64,000 nt of DNA, from NCBI RefSeq assembly GCF_017355885.1, contig NZ_JAFEUU010000007.1:62001-126000 (forward strand), read 5' to 3'. The notes under the pieces are model-generated. The model had not been told where the DNA came from. It saw only the letters and a program-made list of their open reading frames with translations, and ran no database searches. The stretch is from Sabulicella rubraurantiaca. Lineage in GTDB: Bacteria > Pseudomonadota > Alphaproteobacteria > Acetobacterales > Acetobacteraceae. Below, in pieces: positions 16,624 to 26,061 of the stretch (positions are counted from its first letter, which is position 1; the number at the start of each line of letters is the position of its first letter). Made by a program: the position numbers and the translations under genes.

Positions 16624-18072
16624 CTAGAGCTGCGATTCCACCGGGAGCAGGCGCACCAGCCCAGCGAGGAAGCGGCGCCGCAGCGAGGCGCTTGGCTCGG
16701 CGCGCAGATGCACGGGCGCGCCCTCCTGCTCGGAGGACCAGAGCAGGTTTTCGCTCTCATCGAGCGTCACCTTCCAGCTCCAAGCAGGGCCGGCGAGGCG
16801 TGCATGCTCGGCACGAAGTTCCCGCGCCACGTCGGGGTGGCGGATCATCACGCCCATCTCGGTGTTGAGGGCGATGGAGCGCGGATCGAGGTTGAAGGAG
16901 CCGACAAAGGCGCGCTCCCCATCCACCAGCAATGCCTTGGTGTGCAGGCTCGCCCCGCGCGACCCGAAGACGCTTGCCCCCTCCGTGCCGGAGGCCTTCA
17001 GCTCGTGCAGCGCGATGCCGGCGCGCAGCAACCGGGCGCGGTAGCGCGAATAGCCGCCATGCACCGCCACGACATCCGTCGCGGCGAGGGAGTTGGTGAT
17101 GACGGAAATGCGGACCCCCTGCTGCGCCAGCCCCTCCAGCACCAGCGCTCCCTCCTCGCCAGGGACGAAATAGGGTGAGATCAGCAGCACCTCCTCCCGC
17201 GCGCCGCGCAGGAGTGCGAGGATGCCGTGGGAAACGCAATCCTCCTCGCCGGCCTGACCCAGCGCCTTGTCCGGTGGGTCGGCCACCACCCGGATCGCGT
17301 CGCCAGCGACCAGCGGGCCGGCGCGTTCCTCCGCGTCGGAAAGGACACGCGCCACCTCCGGGTCGGCGGCCAACTCATCGTAATAGGGTTTGGCGGCGGG
17401 AAGGGCGCAGGCAGCATCCAGCCGGGCGGCGAGGCCGCGCAGCCCACCGCGCAGGCGGAAGGGCGCTTGCGTCACCTCCGTCACCCTGCGGGCGAGCTCG
17501 TGATTCCAGTACTGGTCGAACACGGTCTGGGCTTGCGCGGCGGCCGCCCCCGCGAGGGCGAGGTCGAGATCGCTGAAGGTAAAATCCCCGCCCGCGTCGA
17601 AATACTCGTCGCCGATGTTGCGCCCGCCACAGATGGCGACGCGCCCATCCACCAGCCATGCCTTGTTGTGCATGCGCCGGTTCAGGTGCCAGCCGCCCAG
17701 CAGCATCTCCAGCAGGAGGCCGGGAACGCCAAGGCGGCGCCAGCGCGTCGCGTTGAACAGCCGCACCTCGATCCGCGGGTGTGCGTCCAGCGCGGCAAGG
17801 TGACGCTCCCGCCCGATGGCGTACATATCGTCCAGCAGCAGACGGACGCGTACGCCGCGCTCGGCCACGCGCAGCACCTCGCGCGCCAGCAGGCGCCCGG
17901 TCAGGTCATTGCGCCAGATATAGTAAAGGAGGTCCAGCTGCGTTTCGGCCCCACGCGCCGCCTTCACCCGGGCGGCGAAGGCCATCAGCCCGGTCCGCAG
18001 CACCGAGACATGGGTGTGGCCCGGCGCCGGCTCCGCCGCGCAGGTCTCGGGGAGGGGAGCCGGGTGCGACAC
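16624..18072 (-). CDS. Phospholipase D-family protein (cardiolipin synthase-like)
   Basis: A 482-residue protein with two HKD active sites, at His135 (MHNKAWLVDG, followed by GGRNIGDEY) and His377 (LHTKALLVDG, followed by GSFNLDPRS), the arrangement of bacterial cardiolipin synthases and phosphatidyltransferases. No N-terminal membrane segments are evident, unlike Cls, so it may be a soluble or peripheral member such as the ClsB/YmdC type. It starts with GTG two nt after the EEP nuclease gene, so the two are co-transcribed. It likely acts in membrane phospholipid remodelling. Confidence 0.88.
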   Translation of the reverse strand: MSHPAPLPETCAAEPAPGHTHVSVLRTGLMAFAARVKAARGAETQLDLLYYIWRNDLTGRLLAREVLRVAERGVRVRLLLDDMYAIGRERHLAALDAHPRIEVRLFNATRWRRLGVPGLLLEMLLGGWHLNRRMHNKAWLVDGRVAICGGRNIGDEYFDAGGDFTFSDLDLALAGAAAAQAQTVFDQYWNHELARRVTEVTQAPFRLRGGLRGLAARLDAACALPAAKPYYDELAADPEVARVLSDAEERAGPLVAGDAIRVVADPPDKALGQAGEEDCVSHGILALLRGAREEVLLISPYFVPGEEGALVLEGLAQQGVRISVITNSLAATDVVAVHGGYSRYRARLLRAGIALHELKASGTEGASVFGSRGASLHTKALLVDGERAFVGSFNLDPRSIALNTEMGVMIRHPDVARELRAEHARLAGPAWSWKVTLDESENLLWSSEQEGAPVHLRAEPSASLRRRFLAGLVRLLPVESQL

Positions 18073-18074
18073 GG

Positions 18075-18818
18075 TCAGGCCGCCCGCGGGACGAGCCCGG
18101 TGCCGCCATGCACGGCCGCCACTTCGAGATCCAGCTGCGCCTTCAGGGGCAGGTGGTCCGACGCGACGCGGGCAAGGGCGGATTCATGCGCTTCCAGGTC
18201 GCGCACCAGCCCGCGCGGCCACCCGAGGATCCGGTCCAGCGGCAGCAGCGGCAGGCGGCTCGGAAAGGTCGCCGGACTGAACTGGCTGCATCGGAGGCTC
18301 TGGTGCAGCGGCAGCAGCGAAGAGCGCCGCCCCACCCGCCATTCATTCAGGTCGCCCAGGATGAGGGTCGGCAAATCCTCCTGCGCCAGCAGCTCCAGGA
18401 TGGCGCCGCATTGCTGGAGGCGGTGCTGCTTCAGCAGGCCGAAATGCGTCGCCACCACGCGCAGCCGGACCCCGCGCAGACGCAACTCCACTGATGCGGC
18501 GCCGCGCGGCTCGCCGCCCGGGAGGGAGAGGCGGCGAATACTCGTTACCTCGCCCTCGCGGAACAGCAGGGCGTTGCCGTGCCAGCCCTGGCCCTGCGGG
18601 ATCATGGAGAGCGGGACGTGGCGCAATCCGGTCCGCCGCTCAAGCTCCACCATGTCCAGCAGACCGATGCGGCGGCCGAAGCGCCGGTCCACCTCCTGCA
18701 GCGCCAACAGGTCAGCACCCAGCTCCGCGATCACCTCGGTGACGCGCGCCGGGCTGAAGCGGCGATCCGTGCCCACGCATTTGTGGACGTTGTAGGAGGC
18801 GATGGTCAGCAGACTCAT
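18075..18818 (-). CDS. Endonuclease/exonuclease/phosphatase-family protein
   Basis: A 247-residue protein of the EEP (DNase I-like) fold. It begins LTIASYNVHKCVGTDRR (metal/phosphate Asn), has DLLALQEVD (catalytic Glu), LILGDLNEW (Asp-x-Asn) and SDHLPLKAQL (Asp-His) at the C-terminus. All four signatures are intact. Members cleave phosphodiesters in nucleic acids or phosphoinositide-like lipids; pairing with a phospholipase D gene 2 nt downstream suggests a lipid role and is reminiscent of E. coli ybhP-clsB. The ATG at 18818 is the family start. Confidence 0.85.
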   Translation of the reverse strand: MSLLTIASYNVHKCVGTDRRFSPARVTEVIAELGADLLALQEVDRRFGRRIGLLDMVELERRTGLRHVPLSMIPQGQGWHGNALLFREGEVTSIRRLSLPGGEPRGAASVELRLRGVRLRVVATHFGLLKQHRLQQCGAILELLAQEDLPTLILGDLNEWRVGRRSSLLPLHQSLRCSQFSPATFPSRLPLLPLDRILGWPRGLVRDLEAHESALARVASDHLPLKAQLDLEVAAVHGGTGLVPRAA

Positions 18819-18969
18819 CGGCGGCGGGGGCAGGTCGGTGTCATGCGGCTCGGGGTCCTCGACATTCGAAAGGAGCAACGCGGAACTGGAAGATGGGGCT
18901 GGGGCACGTGCCTGCATCCCTGCCATTCCCCAAGCCGCCAAGGCGCGGCAAGGTTTCGCCGTCCGATGG

Positions 18970-20667
18970 TCAGGCCGCCTCCAGCAAATCTCCGAGGCCG
19001 GCGGCATCCGGGTCCTCCGCCCCCAGCGGGTCGCGGGGCAAGATGCGATGGCGCAGCACCATCCGCGCCAGGGCGGCGCGATGGACGTTCCCGATGCGCT
19101 CCGCTTCCCAGGCCATCACGGCGGCGGAGGTGAGGTGATAAAGCGCCGAGGCCGCCTGGCGAGCAAGCGCCGGATCCTCCCCGGCCCGTCCGGCCAGGGC
19201 GATGGCGCGGTTCAGCGCCGGCAGCGCCTCGGGCAGCGCGGCGCCGTTGCCCAGCAGCCCGCGCAGATGCGCCTCCAGCGCCGGCAGCGAGTTTTCCCGC
19301 GAGGCGGCGCGCAGCACGTCCAGCGCGACGATGTTGCTGGTCCCCTCCCAGATCGAGCCGAGATGGGCGTCGCGCAGCAGGCGGGCTTCCGGCCATTCCT
19401 CGATGTAGCCGCAGCCGCCCCGCACCTCCATCGCGTCACCCGTGACCTGCCTTGCGTCACGGCAGGCGCGGAACTTCACCAGCGGAGTGAGGATGCGCAG
19501 CAGGGCATAGGCGCCCTCCTCCCCGGAATCGGAGCGGCGCAGCACCTCGGCGGTCTGGAACACCATGGCGCGGGCCTGTTCCGCACGCATCAGCATCTTG
19601 GTGAGCTGACGCCGCATCAGCGGCATCTCGACGAGGCGGCGGCCGAAGGCGACGCGGTGCCGCGCCACGAACAGCGCTTCCGTCACTGCGCGGCGCATCA
19701 TCCCGGCGGCGCGCACGCCATTGGACAGGCGCGAGGAGTTCACCATGTCCGCCATCTGGCGGAACCCGGCCTCGGGCTCGCCGACCAGCCAAGCGGTGGC
19801 GCCGTTCAGCGTCACCTCGCCCGAGGCCATGGAGCGCGTGCCGAGCTTGTCCTTCAGCCGGACGATGCGGTGCCGGTTGGGCGTGCCGTCCGGCAGGGTC
19901 CGGGGCAGGAGGAAGAGCGAGACGCCGCGCATCCCTGGCCCGCCATCCACGCGCCGGGCCAGCACCATCGCCAGCTCCGCATCGGGGTTGGAGCAGAACC
20001 ACTTGTCGCCGTGCAGCGCCCAGCTTCCATCCGGCTGCGGCTCGGCCAGGACGGCGGTGGCGCTGATGTCCGAGCCGGCGCCCTGTTCGGTCATGAACAT
20101 CGCGCCCTGGTGCAGCGCGTCCATGTCCTGCGAGGCCAGGACGGGCAGGTAGCGCTCGACCAGGGCAGGATCGCCGAATTTCCGCAGGGTGCGGGTCAGG
20201 CTGTCCGTCATGTTGACGGGGCAGAGCAGGCCGAACTCCGCCTGCGCGAAGAGGAAGGTGAAGGCGTATTTCGCGGCCGGGGGTAGAGGGGCGGGCCAGC
20301 CGAAGACCCCGGCGCGGTGGCTCATGGCCGCGAGGCCGAGTTCGCCGAAGGCCAGGGCCTCCATCTCGCGGTAGGCGGGGTGGTACTCGACGGACTGGCT
20401 GTCCTCGCCGCGCCTCGTCCGGTGGCGCAATTCCGGCGGGTTGCGGTCGGCCATGCCGGCCAGAGCATCCAGCCGGCCGCCGGCCAGGGCGCCCAGCCGC
20501 TCCAGATGCGGACGCAGCACCACGAGCAGATCGGCTGGTAGGTAGAGCGGCAGGAGGCGGGCGAAGGCCGGGTCGGCGCTCCACAGATTGGTGCCTGCGG
20601 CATCGGGCACGGCCGAGGGGCCGGAGGGAATGGCCCGGATCTCCCCGGGCCGCGCGGCGACGTTCAT
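18970..20667 (-). CDS. AidB-like acyl-CoA dehydrogenase
   Basis: A 565-residue acyl-CoA dehydrogenase-fold protein, longer than ordinary ones (about 390) and close in size to E. coli AidB (541). It has GAMFMTEQGAGSDISAT, WFCSNPDAELAMVLARR, KLGTRSMASGE and the C-terminal VRGGCGYIEEWPEARLLRDAHLGSIWEGTSNI. AidB binds DNA and FAD in the adaptive response to alkylation; whether this homologue protects DNA or is a metabolic enzyme is open. It stands alone, with no ada or alk genes beside it. Confidence 0.88.
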   Translation of the reverse strand: MNVAARPGEIRAIPSGPSAVPDAAGTNLWSADPAFARLLPLYLPADLLVVLRPHLERLGALAGGRLDALAGMADRNPPELRHRTRRGEDSQSVEYHPAYREMEALAFGELGLAAMSHRAGVFGWPAPLPPAAKYAFTFLFAQAEFGLLCPVNMTDSLTRTLRKFGDPALVERYLPVLASQDMDALHQGAMFMTEQGAGSDISATAVLAEPQPDGSWALHGDKWFCSNPDAELAMVLARRVDGGPGMRGVSLFLLPRTLPDGTPNRHRIVRLKDKLGTRSMASGEVTLNGATAWLVGEPEAGFRQMADMVNSSRLSNGVRAAGMMRRAVTEALFVARHRVAFGRRLVEMPLMRRQLTKMLMRAEQARAMVFQTAEVLRRSDSGEEGAYALLRILTPLVKFRACRDARQVTGDAMEVRGGCGYIEEWPEARLLRDAHLGSIWEGTSNIVALDVLRAASRENSLPALEAHLRGLLGNGAALPEALPALNRAIALAGRAGEDPALARQAASALYHLTSAAVMAWEAERIGNVHRAALARMVLRHRILPRDPLGAEDPDAAGLGDLLEAA

Positions 20668-20753
20668 CGGGACATGCTCCCTGGCGAGGGTCGCATCCTG
20701 CGCCAGAGGGCGTCGCCCCTCAACCGCTGCGCCTTCCCTGGCATTGTCCAGCC

Positions 20754-21005
20754 ATGCGCCCGACCCTTGCCCTTGCCGTCCTCCTGCCCCTGCTTGGCGG
20801 GTGCGCCGATCCGGGCAGCATGTCCTTCCGCGGCACGCCCTTGTCGGTGACGGATGCGGCGAGCCGGCTCAATGATGCGGCATATTCCGCGGGCGCGCGT
20901 ACCGGCGAGCGGCTGGGCATCTCCCCGCCGGCCGACACCCCCGCCGCCGGGGTGTGGCGCGAGCGCCCCTCCTGGTCCGAGCCCCGCGCGCCTCGTCATT
21001 ATTGA
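20754..21005 (+). CDS. Small putative lipoprotein
   Basis: An 83-residue protein with a lipoprotein signal peptide: MRPTLALAVLLPLLGGC gives a lipobox Leu-Gly-Gly-Cys at residue 17. The remaining 66 residues are polar with no recognised domain. It is divergent from the AidB-like gene and upstream of the cyclic-di-GMP gene in the same direction, separated by 154 nt. Function unknown; anchoring in the inner or outer membrane is inferred from the signal. Confidence 0.65.
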   Translation: MRPTLALAVLLPLLGGCADPGSMSFRGTPLSVTDAASRLNDAAYSAGARTGERLGISPPADTPAAGVWRERPSWSEPRAPRHY

Positions 21006-21159
21006 GAAAGCGGGCGCCCAGTCTCATTTCCAGGAATTAACCGCCCCGAGCGGTCCAGACGGCCCCATATCCGTAGAAACAGCATTTGACTTGGGGCACG
21101 AGGGCACCAAAGGTGTCCGCCAATCCCGGATCCGCTCGCTGGAGAGCCGTCGCTCCACT

Positions 21160-23298
21160 ATGTCCCTGATCGTTATCCTCGACGACCGAGGCACCAACCG
21201 CCGGATCCTCGCCCGACTGGCTGCCTCGGTCGAGGCGGGCGCCGAGGTCATGCCTTTCTCCAACCCGGTCGAGATGCTCGATTGGATGGACGAGAACCGG
21301 CCCGATCTCGTCATCACCGACTACCGCATGCCGCAGATGGACGGGGCTGAGGTGGCGGCCCGCATCCGGGCCAAGCCCAATGGCGCCGACGTGCCCGTCG
21401 TGGTCGTCACTGCCTATGACGACCCCGAGCCGCGGTTGCGCGCCCTCGATTCCGGGGCGACCGACTTCCTGATCACCCCGGTGGACCATTTCGAATTCCG
21501 CAGCCGGATCCGGAATCTGCTTGCCCTGCGCCGCCACCAGGTCCGCCTGCGCGACGAGGCGCAGGACCTGGCGCGCGAACTGGAATCCTCCGAGCGGTCG
21601 CGCCTCGCCTTGATCCGCGAGAGCCGGAAATCCCTGGGGCAGGTGATCGACACCGTACCGGCGCTGATCAGCGCCACCGACAAGGCCGGGCGCCTCGTCC
21701 TCGTCAATGCGCGGCAGGCCGCGCAGGCCAACGCCACCGCCCCTGAGCTTGTGGGCCATCCCCTGTCGCGGATGGTGGGCGAGGCGCGGGCGGCGCAGAG
21801 CCTCGCCGCCGACGCGCGCGTCTTCGGCACCGCCCGCCCCATCCCATCCTTCGAGGAGGACGTGCTGGACGCAGCCGGGTCGCGCCGCACCCTGCTCACC
21901 ACCAAGTCGCCGCTGCTGGATGCGGATGATGAGGTGACGGCTGTCCTGACCACCTCGGTGGACATCACGGAGCGCAAGCGAGCGGAGGAGCGGCTGCTCT
22001 TCCTCTCGCGGCACGACCCGCTGACCGGCCTCGCCAATCGCAGCGTCCTGGCGGAGCGGCTGGAGGAAAGCTGCCTCCGGCCCGAGCATCGCTTCGCTCT
22101 GCTCTTCCTCGACCTCGACCGGTTCAAGGGCGTCAACGACGTGCTGGGCCATCAGGCCGGCGACCGCCTCCTCACCGAGGTCGCGCTACGCCTGTCCGAG
22201 GCAGTGGGCGACGAGGCGATGATCTGCCGGCTCGGAGGGGACGAATTTGCCGTTCTCCGCCCCGGCATGAGCAGTTCCCGGGAGGCGGAGGGGCTCGCGC
22301 GGCGGCTCCTGGCGGCGCTGGAGCAGCCCTTCGCGCTGCCGGGCCGCACCGTTTCCACCTCGGCTTCGATCGGCATCACCCTGTTCCCGGACGACGGCGA
22401 CCGGGCGGACGGACTGCTCCGCAACGCCGACCTCGCCATGTATCGCGCCAAGGCCGAAGGGCGGAGCGGGTTCCGCTTCTTCGAGTCCTATATGGACCGC
22501 GCGGCGCGCGAGGCGCTCCAGGTCGAGGGCGATCTGCGCCTCGCCCTGGCCCGCGGGGAGTTCGAGTTGCACTGGCAGCCTCAGTGCAGCCTCCGGACCG
22601 GGCGGATGACCGGGGCGGAGGCGCTGCTGCGCTGGCAGCATCCGGAGCGGGGCCTGCTGAACCCGGGCCACTTCCTCGCCACCGCCGAGGAAACCGGGCT
22701 GATGGCACCGATCACCCGCTGGGTGCTTGATGCCGCCTGCCGGCAGGGCGCCGAGTGGTCGCGCCGCGCGGGCGGACCCATCCGCGTGGGGGTGAATCTG
22801 TCGCCCTCGCTGTTCCGTGGCGGTGGCGTGCTCGAACTGGTGGAACAATCCCTGGCCGAGGCCGGGCTCGCGCCCGAGCTGCTGGAGATCGAGCTGACGG
22901 AACGGGACCGGTTCGAGGACGAGGCGGCGGTGCTGAAGACGCTGAGCGAGCTGCGCTCCCTGGGCGTGCGCCTCGCCATCGACGATTTCGGCATCGGCTA
23001 TTCCTCGCTGCTCTATGCCCGCCGGCTGCCGGTCCACCGGCTGAAGATCGACCAGTCCTTCATCGCGCTGTTCCCCGGCGACCGGTCCGACGCCGCGATC
23101 GTCGGTTCCGTGATCTCCCTGGCGCATGAGCTGGGCATGGAAGTCGTCGCTGAGGGGGTCGAGAATCGCGCGCAGCTCGAAGCGCTGCGGACGCTGGGCT
23201 GCGACGAGGTGCAGGGCTTCTTCATTGGTCGCCCCGTTCCGGCGGACCGTCTGGACCCCGGCGCGGCGGAGGCGCGGGCATGCCGGTTGCCTGCCTGA
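21160..23298 (+). CDS. REC-PAS-GGDEF-EAL cyclic-di-GMP signalling protein (DSF-locus effector)
   Basis: A 712-residue soluble protein. Domains in order: receiver (about 1-120; acidic pair Asp8/Asp9, phospho-acceptor Asp54 in [11 protein letters not shown], Thr84), PAS (about 155-275), GGDEF (intact GGDEF at 359-363), EAL (intact EAL at 487-489, with [10 protein letters not shown] and EGVEN present). The receiver looks like RpfG receivers but has Thr106 where the conserved Lys should be. The PAS-GGDEF-EAL part is the layout of Burkholderia RpfR. It lies 13 nt before the RpfC-like kinase gene and is probably its phosphorylation partner. The GGAGAG at 21141 supports the ATG at 21160, with a rather long gap. 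A TTGACT at 21086 could be part of its promoter. Confidence 0.92.
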   Translation: MSLIVILDDRGTNRRILARLAASVEAGAEVMPFSNPVEMLDWMDENRPDLVITDYRMPQMDGAEVAARIRAKPNGADVPVVVVTAYDDPEPRLRALDSGATDFLITPVDHFEFRSRIRNLLALRRHQVRLRDEAQDLARELESSERSRLALIRESRKSLGQVIDTVPALISATDKAGRLVLVNARQAAQANATAPELVGHPLSRMVGEARAAQSLAADARVFGTARPIPSFEEDVLDAAGSRRTLLTTKSPLLDADDEVTAVLTTSVDITERKRAEERLLFLSRHDPLTGLANRSVLAERLEESCLRPEHRFALLFLDLDRFKGVNDVLGHQAGDRLLTEVALRLSEAVGDEAMICRLGGDEFAVLRPGMSSSREAEGLARRLLAALEQPFALPGRTVSTSASIGITLFPDDGDRADGLLRNADLAMYRAKAEGRSGFRFFESYMDRAAREALQVEGDLRLALARGEFELHWQPQCSLRTGRMTGAEALLRWQHPERGLLNPGHFLATAEETGLMAPITRWVLDAACRQGAEWSRRAGGPIRVGVNLSPSLFRGGGVLELVEQSLAEAGLAPELLEIELTERDRFEDEAAVLKTLSELRSLGVRLAIDDFGIGYSSLLYARRLPVHRLKIDQSFIALFPGDRSDAAIVGSVISLAHELGMEVVAEGVENRAQLEALRTLGCDEVQGFFIGRPVPADRLDPGAAEARACRLPA

Positions 23299-23311
23299 GG
23301 GATCCGGCCCG

Positions 23312-25849
23312 GTGACCGCCGAGGCGCCGCGCGGACTCCGCGCCAGGCTGCGCGCCCTGCGTGGCCGTCCGGACACCGAGCACGAGATGAGCTTCAACCG
23401 GCTCGGCTTCGCGCTTCTGATCACCCTCTATCTGCTGTGGGAGGACGCGCCGCACCACGCGCTGGAGGTGGTGACCGCCTACTGGGTGGTCGCGCTGGCG
23501 CTGTTCGTGCACATCCTTGCGCGGCCCGCCACCAACAATCCGCGCCGGGCGACGGCGCTGCTCCTCGACATCGGCTTCCTCTCCTACGAGCTCAATGCCG
23601 GGGCCGAGGTCACCTCCGTTCTCGCGCCGATCTACCTCTGGGTGATCCTGGGCAACGGCTTCCGCTTCGGGGTGGGATGGCTGCTGTGCGCGCAGGTGGT
23701 TGCGCTGATCGGCTTTTCCGCCACCGTGGCGGCAACGCCTTTCTGGAGCGACCAGATCCATCTTTCCGCAGGCTTCATGCTCGGCCTGGTCGCCATTCCG
23801 GCCTATTCGGCGACGCTGATCCGCAAACTGTCCGATGCCAAGGCCCAGGCGGAAGGGGCGAACCAGGCGAAGACCATGTTCCTCGCCAGCGTGAGCCACG
23901 AGCTTCGGACGCCGCTGAACGCCATCATCGGCACGGGCGGCCTGCTCGAACGCTCTCCCGCCCTTCCCGGCGAGGAGCGGGAGATGGCGCGGACGGTGAG
24001 CGATGCAGGGCGGCATCTGCTTGGCCTCATCGACGGCATCCTCGACTTCTCCCGCATCGAGGCGGGGCAGATGACCGTGCGCCGCGAGGCGTTCGAGGTC
24101 GCGGCCCTGCTGGACGAGGTGCGGCGGATGCTGGCCGGGGCGGCGCAGGACAAGGGGCTGGGCCTCGCGCTCCACGTCACGGCCCGCACCCCCCGTGTCG
24201 TGGAGGCCGACCGCAACCTGACGCGGGACATTCTGCTGAACCTCGGCAGCAACGCGCTGAAGTTCACCGATCGCGGCTCCGTCACCCTGGCGGTGGACGC
24301 GCCGCCCGGCGAGCGCTCCTCGCTGCGCTTCGAGGTGACGGACACCGGCATCGGCATTGCCCCAGAGGCGCAGGGTCGCATCTTCGAGGCCTTCACCCAG
24401 GCAGATAGCAGCATCATCAACCGCTTCGGCGGCACGGGTCTTGGCCTCGCCATCTGCCGCCGCATGGTGGAGATGCTGGGCGGGCGCATCGGCGTGCGCA
24501 GCGCGGAAGGGCAGGGGAGCACCTTCTGGTGCGAGTTCCCCGCCGGCCACCCCGCGCCGGAAGCGGAGACCGTCCTGGCCGGCGAGGCCGTGCTGCTCGC
24601 CGCCGATCCCGCGCTCTGGACGGCGGGCGAGCCTCGCCTTGCGGCTGTCACACTCCACCCGGCTTCAGGGCTTCCCGCGGCGGTGACGCTGCTGGAGACC
24701 CTTCCGGCCGGGCGGCCACGCATCCTGCTCGTGGATGCGGCCAGCCTGAGCATGACCGCGGAGGCGTTGGCGGCGGCGCTTGCCGTCCTCAACCCGCTCG
24801 GTGCCTGGCGCGTCGTGCTGCTGGGCGATGCGGCAGGGGAGGATGGGTTCCCCGCCGAGTCGCTGCGGCGCGGCTTCTTTTCGATTGTCCCGCCGCCTGC
24901 CTCCTCCGCCGCCCTTTTCGGAGCCTTGGAGGTCTGCGGCCTCCCCGAAATGGGTAATGCACCCGCGCCCATCAGCCTTCCCGAAGCCCCGGCCCCGCAG
25001 GCCGCCGTTCCGCACGCCCCTGCGCCTGTCGGCACTGCCTTGGCCCCCCGGCGCGGGCTGCGCATCCTGGTGGCCGACGACAACCGCACGAACCTCCGTG
25101 TCGCCGGCAAGATCCTGGAAAGCGGCGGCCACCGCGCGACGCTGGTGGAGGGCGGCGAGATGGCCCTCGACGCGCTGGAGGAGGACGAGTTCGACCTCGT
25201 CCTCATGGACCTCAACATGCCGGACATGGACGGGATCGAGGCGGCACGGCTGTACCGGTTCCAGGCCATGGGGCGCCGCCAGGTGCCCTGGGCGGCGCTC
25301 ACCGCCGACGCCACGGATGAAGCGCTGCGCCGCTGCCAGGAGGCGGGCTTCGTGGAGCGTCTGGTGAAGCCGCTCACGCCCGATGCGCTGCTGGCCGTGG
25401 TGGAGCGCCTCGCCCTGCCGAGCGCTGGGCCGCAGCCCGGGGTGGAGCCCATCGTCAGCCATCCGCGCTTCCGTCCCACCAACCAGATGCTGGTGGACCA
25501 GCGCGCCCTGGACAACCTGGAGGCACTGGGCGGAGCGGAATTCGTGCAGAGCGTGGTCGAGGATTTCCTGCACGACGCCGAGGAGATCCTGGAGGAGTTA
25601 CGGCTGGCCGCGCTCGAGGCCGATGCGTCGCAATATCGTGCGCGCGCCCACGCCATGCACAGCGCCGCGGCTAATGTGGGCGCCACGGCGCTATGCGAGT
25701 TGTGCCGGGCGGCCAAAGACGTCAGCCCGCAGGAACTTCGCGAGCAAGGAGAAAGGATGGTGGAGCGCATCGCGAACGAGTTGTTGCGCGTTCGACCGTT
25801 GTTGTTGCGACCATCTGAACGGGGAGAAGCAGGCGGCGGAATGTATTAG
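23312..25849 (+). CDS. rpfC: RpfC-like hybrid sensor histidine kinase
   Basis: An 845-residue membrane kinase. A short cytoplasmic N-terminus ([16 protein letters not shown], like the GRADSEH region of Xanthomonas RpfC) precedes several TM helices (about 30-170). HisKA has His196 in SHELRTPLN; the HATPase has [15 protein letters not shown] and [10 protein letters not shown] degenerate middle region follows, then a receiver (Asp589/590, acceptor Asp633 in [11 protein letters not shown], Lys in LVKP) and a C-terminal HPt with His780 in [13 protein letters not shown]. This is the full RpfC order. In Xanthomonas RpfC senses DSF and restrains RpfF. I chose the GTG at 23312 (AGGG upstream) because the homologous N-terminus starts there, rather than the ATG at 23387. 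Confidence 0.92.
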   Translation: MTAEAPRGLRARLRALRGRPDTEHEMSFNRLGFALLITLYLLWEDAPHHALEVVTAYWVVALALFVHILARPATNNPRRATALLLDIGFLSYELNAGAEVTSVLAPIYLWVILGNGFRFGVGWLLCAQVVALIGFSATVAATPFWSDQIHLSAGFMLGLVAIPAYSATLIRKLSDAKAQAEGANQAKTMFLASVSHELRTPLNAIIGTGGLLERSPALPGEEREMARTVSDAGRHLLGLIDGILDFSRIEAGQMTVRREAFEVAALLDEVRRMLAGAAQDKGLGLALHVTARTPRVVEADRNLTRDILLNLGSNALKFTDRGSVTLAVDAPPGERSSLRFEVTDTGIGIAPEAQGRIFEAFTQADSSIINRFGGTGLGLAICRRMVEMLGGRIGVRSAEGQGSTFWCEFPAGHPAPEAETVLAGEAVLLAADPALWTAGEPRLAAVTLHPASGLPAAVTLLETLPAGRPRILLVDAASLSMTAEALAAALAVLNPLGAWRVVLLGDAAGEDGFPAESLRRGFFSIVPPPASSAALFGALEVCGLPEMGNAPAPISLPEAPAPQAAVPHAPAPVGTALAPRRGLRILVADDNRTNLRVAGKILESGGHRATLVEGGEMALDALEEDEFDLVLMDLNMPDMDGIEAARLYRFQAMGRRQVPWAALTADATDEALRRCQEAGFVERLVKPLTPDALLAVVERLALPSAGPQPGVEPIVSHPRFRPTNQMLVDQRALDNLEALGGAEFVQSVVEDFLHDAEEILEELRLAALEADASQYRARAHAMHSAAANVGATALCELCRAAKDVSPQELREQGERMVERIANELLRVRPLLLRPSERGEAGGGMY

Positions 25850-26061
25850 GGTTCGATTGAGCAAAAAGATTCTCTTTCCGTTCATCGCAACCTTTCTAGA
25901 AATCGCGCAACTCTCAGAAAATAAAACAAAACGGAGGCAAGTCCTCCGTGCGAGGAAACTTGCGCAAAGTTGCCCATGCGGTTGACGCTTTTCGTGTTCT
26001 ATTAACGGCAAGGCTAAGCGGGCTGCCCCTGGCCCGATGCCTTCTCGACACGGAGCACGTC
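25850..26061. other. AT-rich rpfC-rpfF intergenic region
   Basis: About 210 bp, strikingly richer in A and T than the rest of the window, with an 8-bp palindrome TTGCGCAA at 25960-25967 and a hairpin at 25931-25949. A promoter for rpfF probably lies here, separate from the upstream pair; TTGACG (25982) and TATTAA (26000) are visible but only 12 nt apart, so they do not form a standard pair. Confidence 0.5.
25918..25949 (-). terminator. Intrinsic terminator pointing against the rpf genes
   Basis: On the minus strand a perfect 7-bp stem (ACGGAGG, 5-nt loop, CCTCCGT) runs straight into a T-rich tail (TTTGTTTTATTTT). In the plus direction there is no T tract. No annotated minus-strand gene lies in front of it, so it may end a small RNA or an antisense transcript from the rpfF leader. 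Confidence 0.55.

Noticed and set aside
23803-25770. 655-codon minus-strand frame opposite the RpfC-like kinase
   Set aside because: Ser/Arg-rich low-complexity translation, antisense to intact kinase, receiver and HPt motifs.
25982-26005. TTGACG and TATTAA as a sigma-70 promoter for rpfF
   Set aside because: The spacer is only 12 nt, too short for a standard promoter; mentioned only as part of the AT-rich region.
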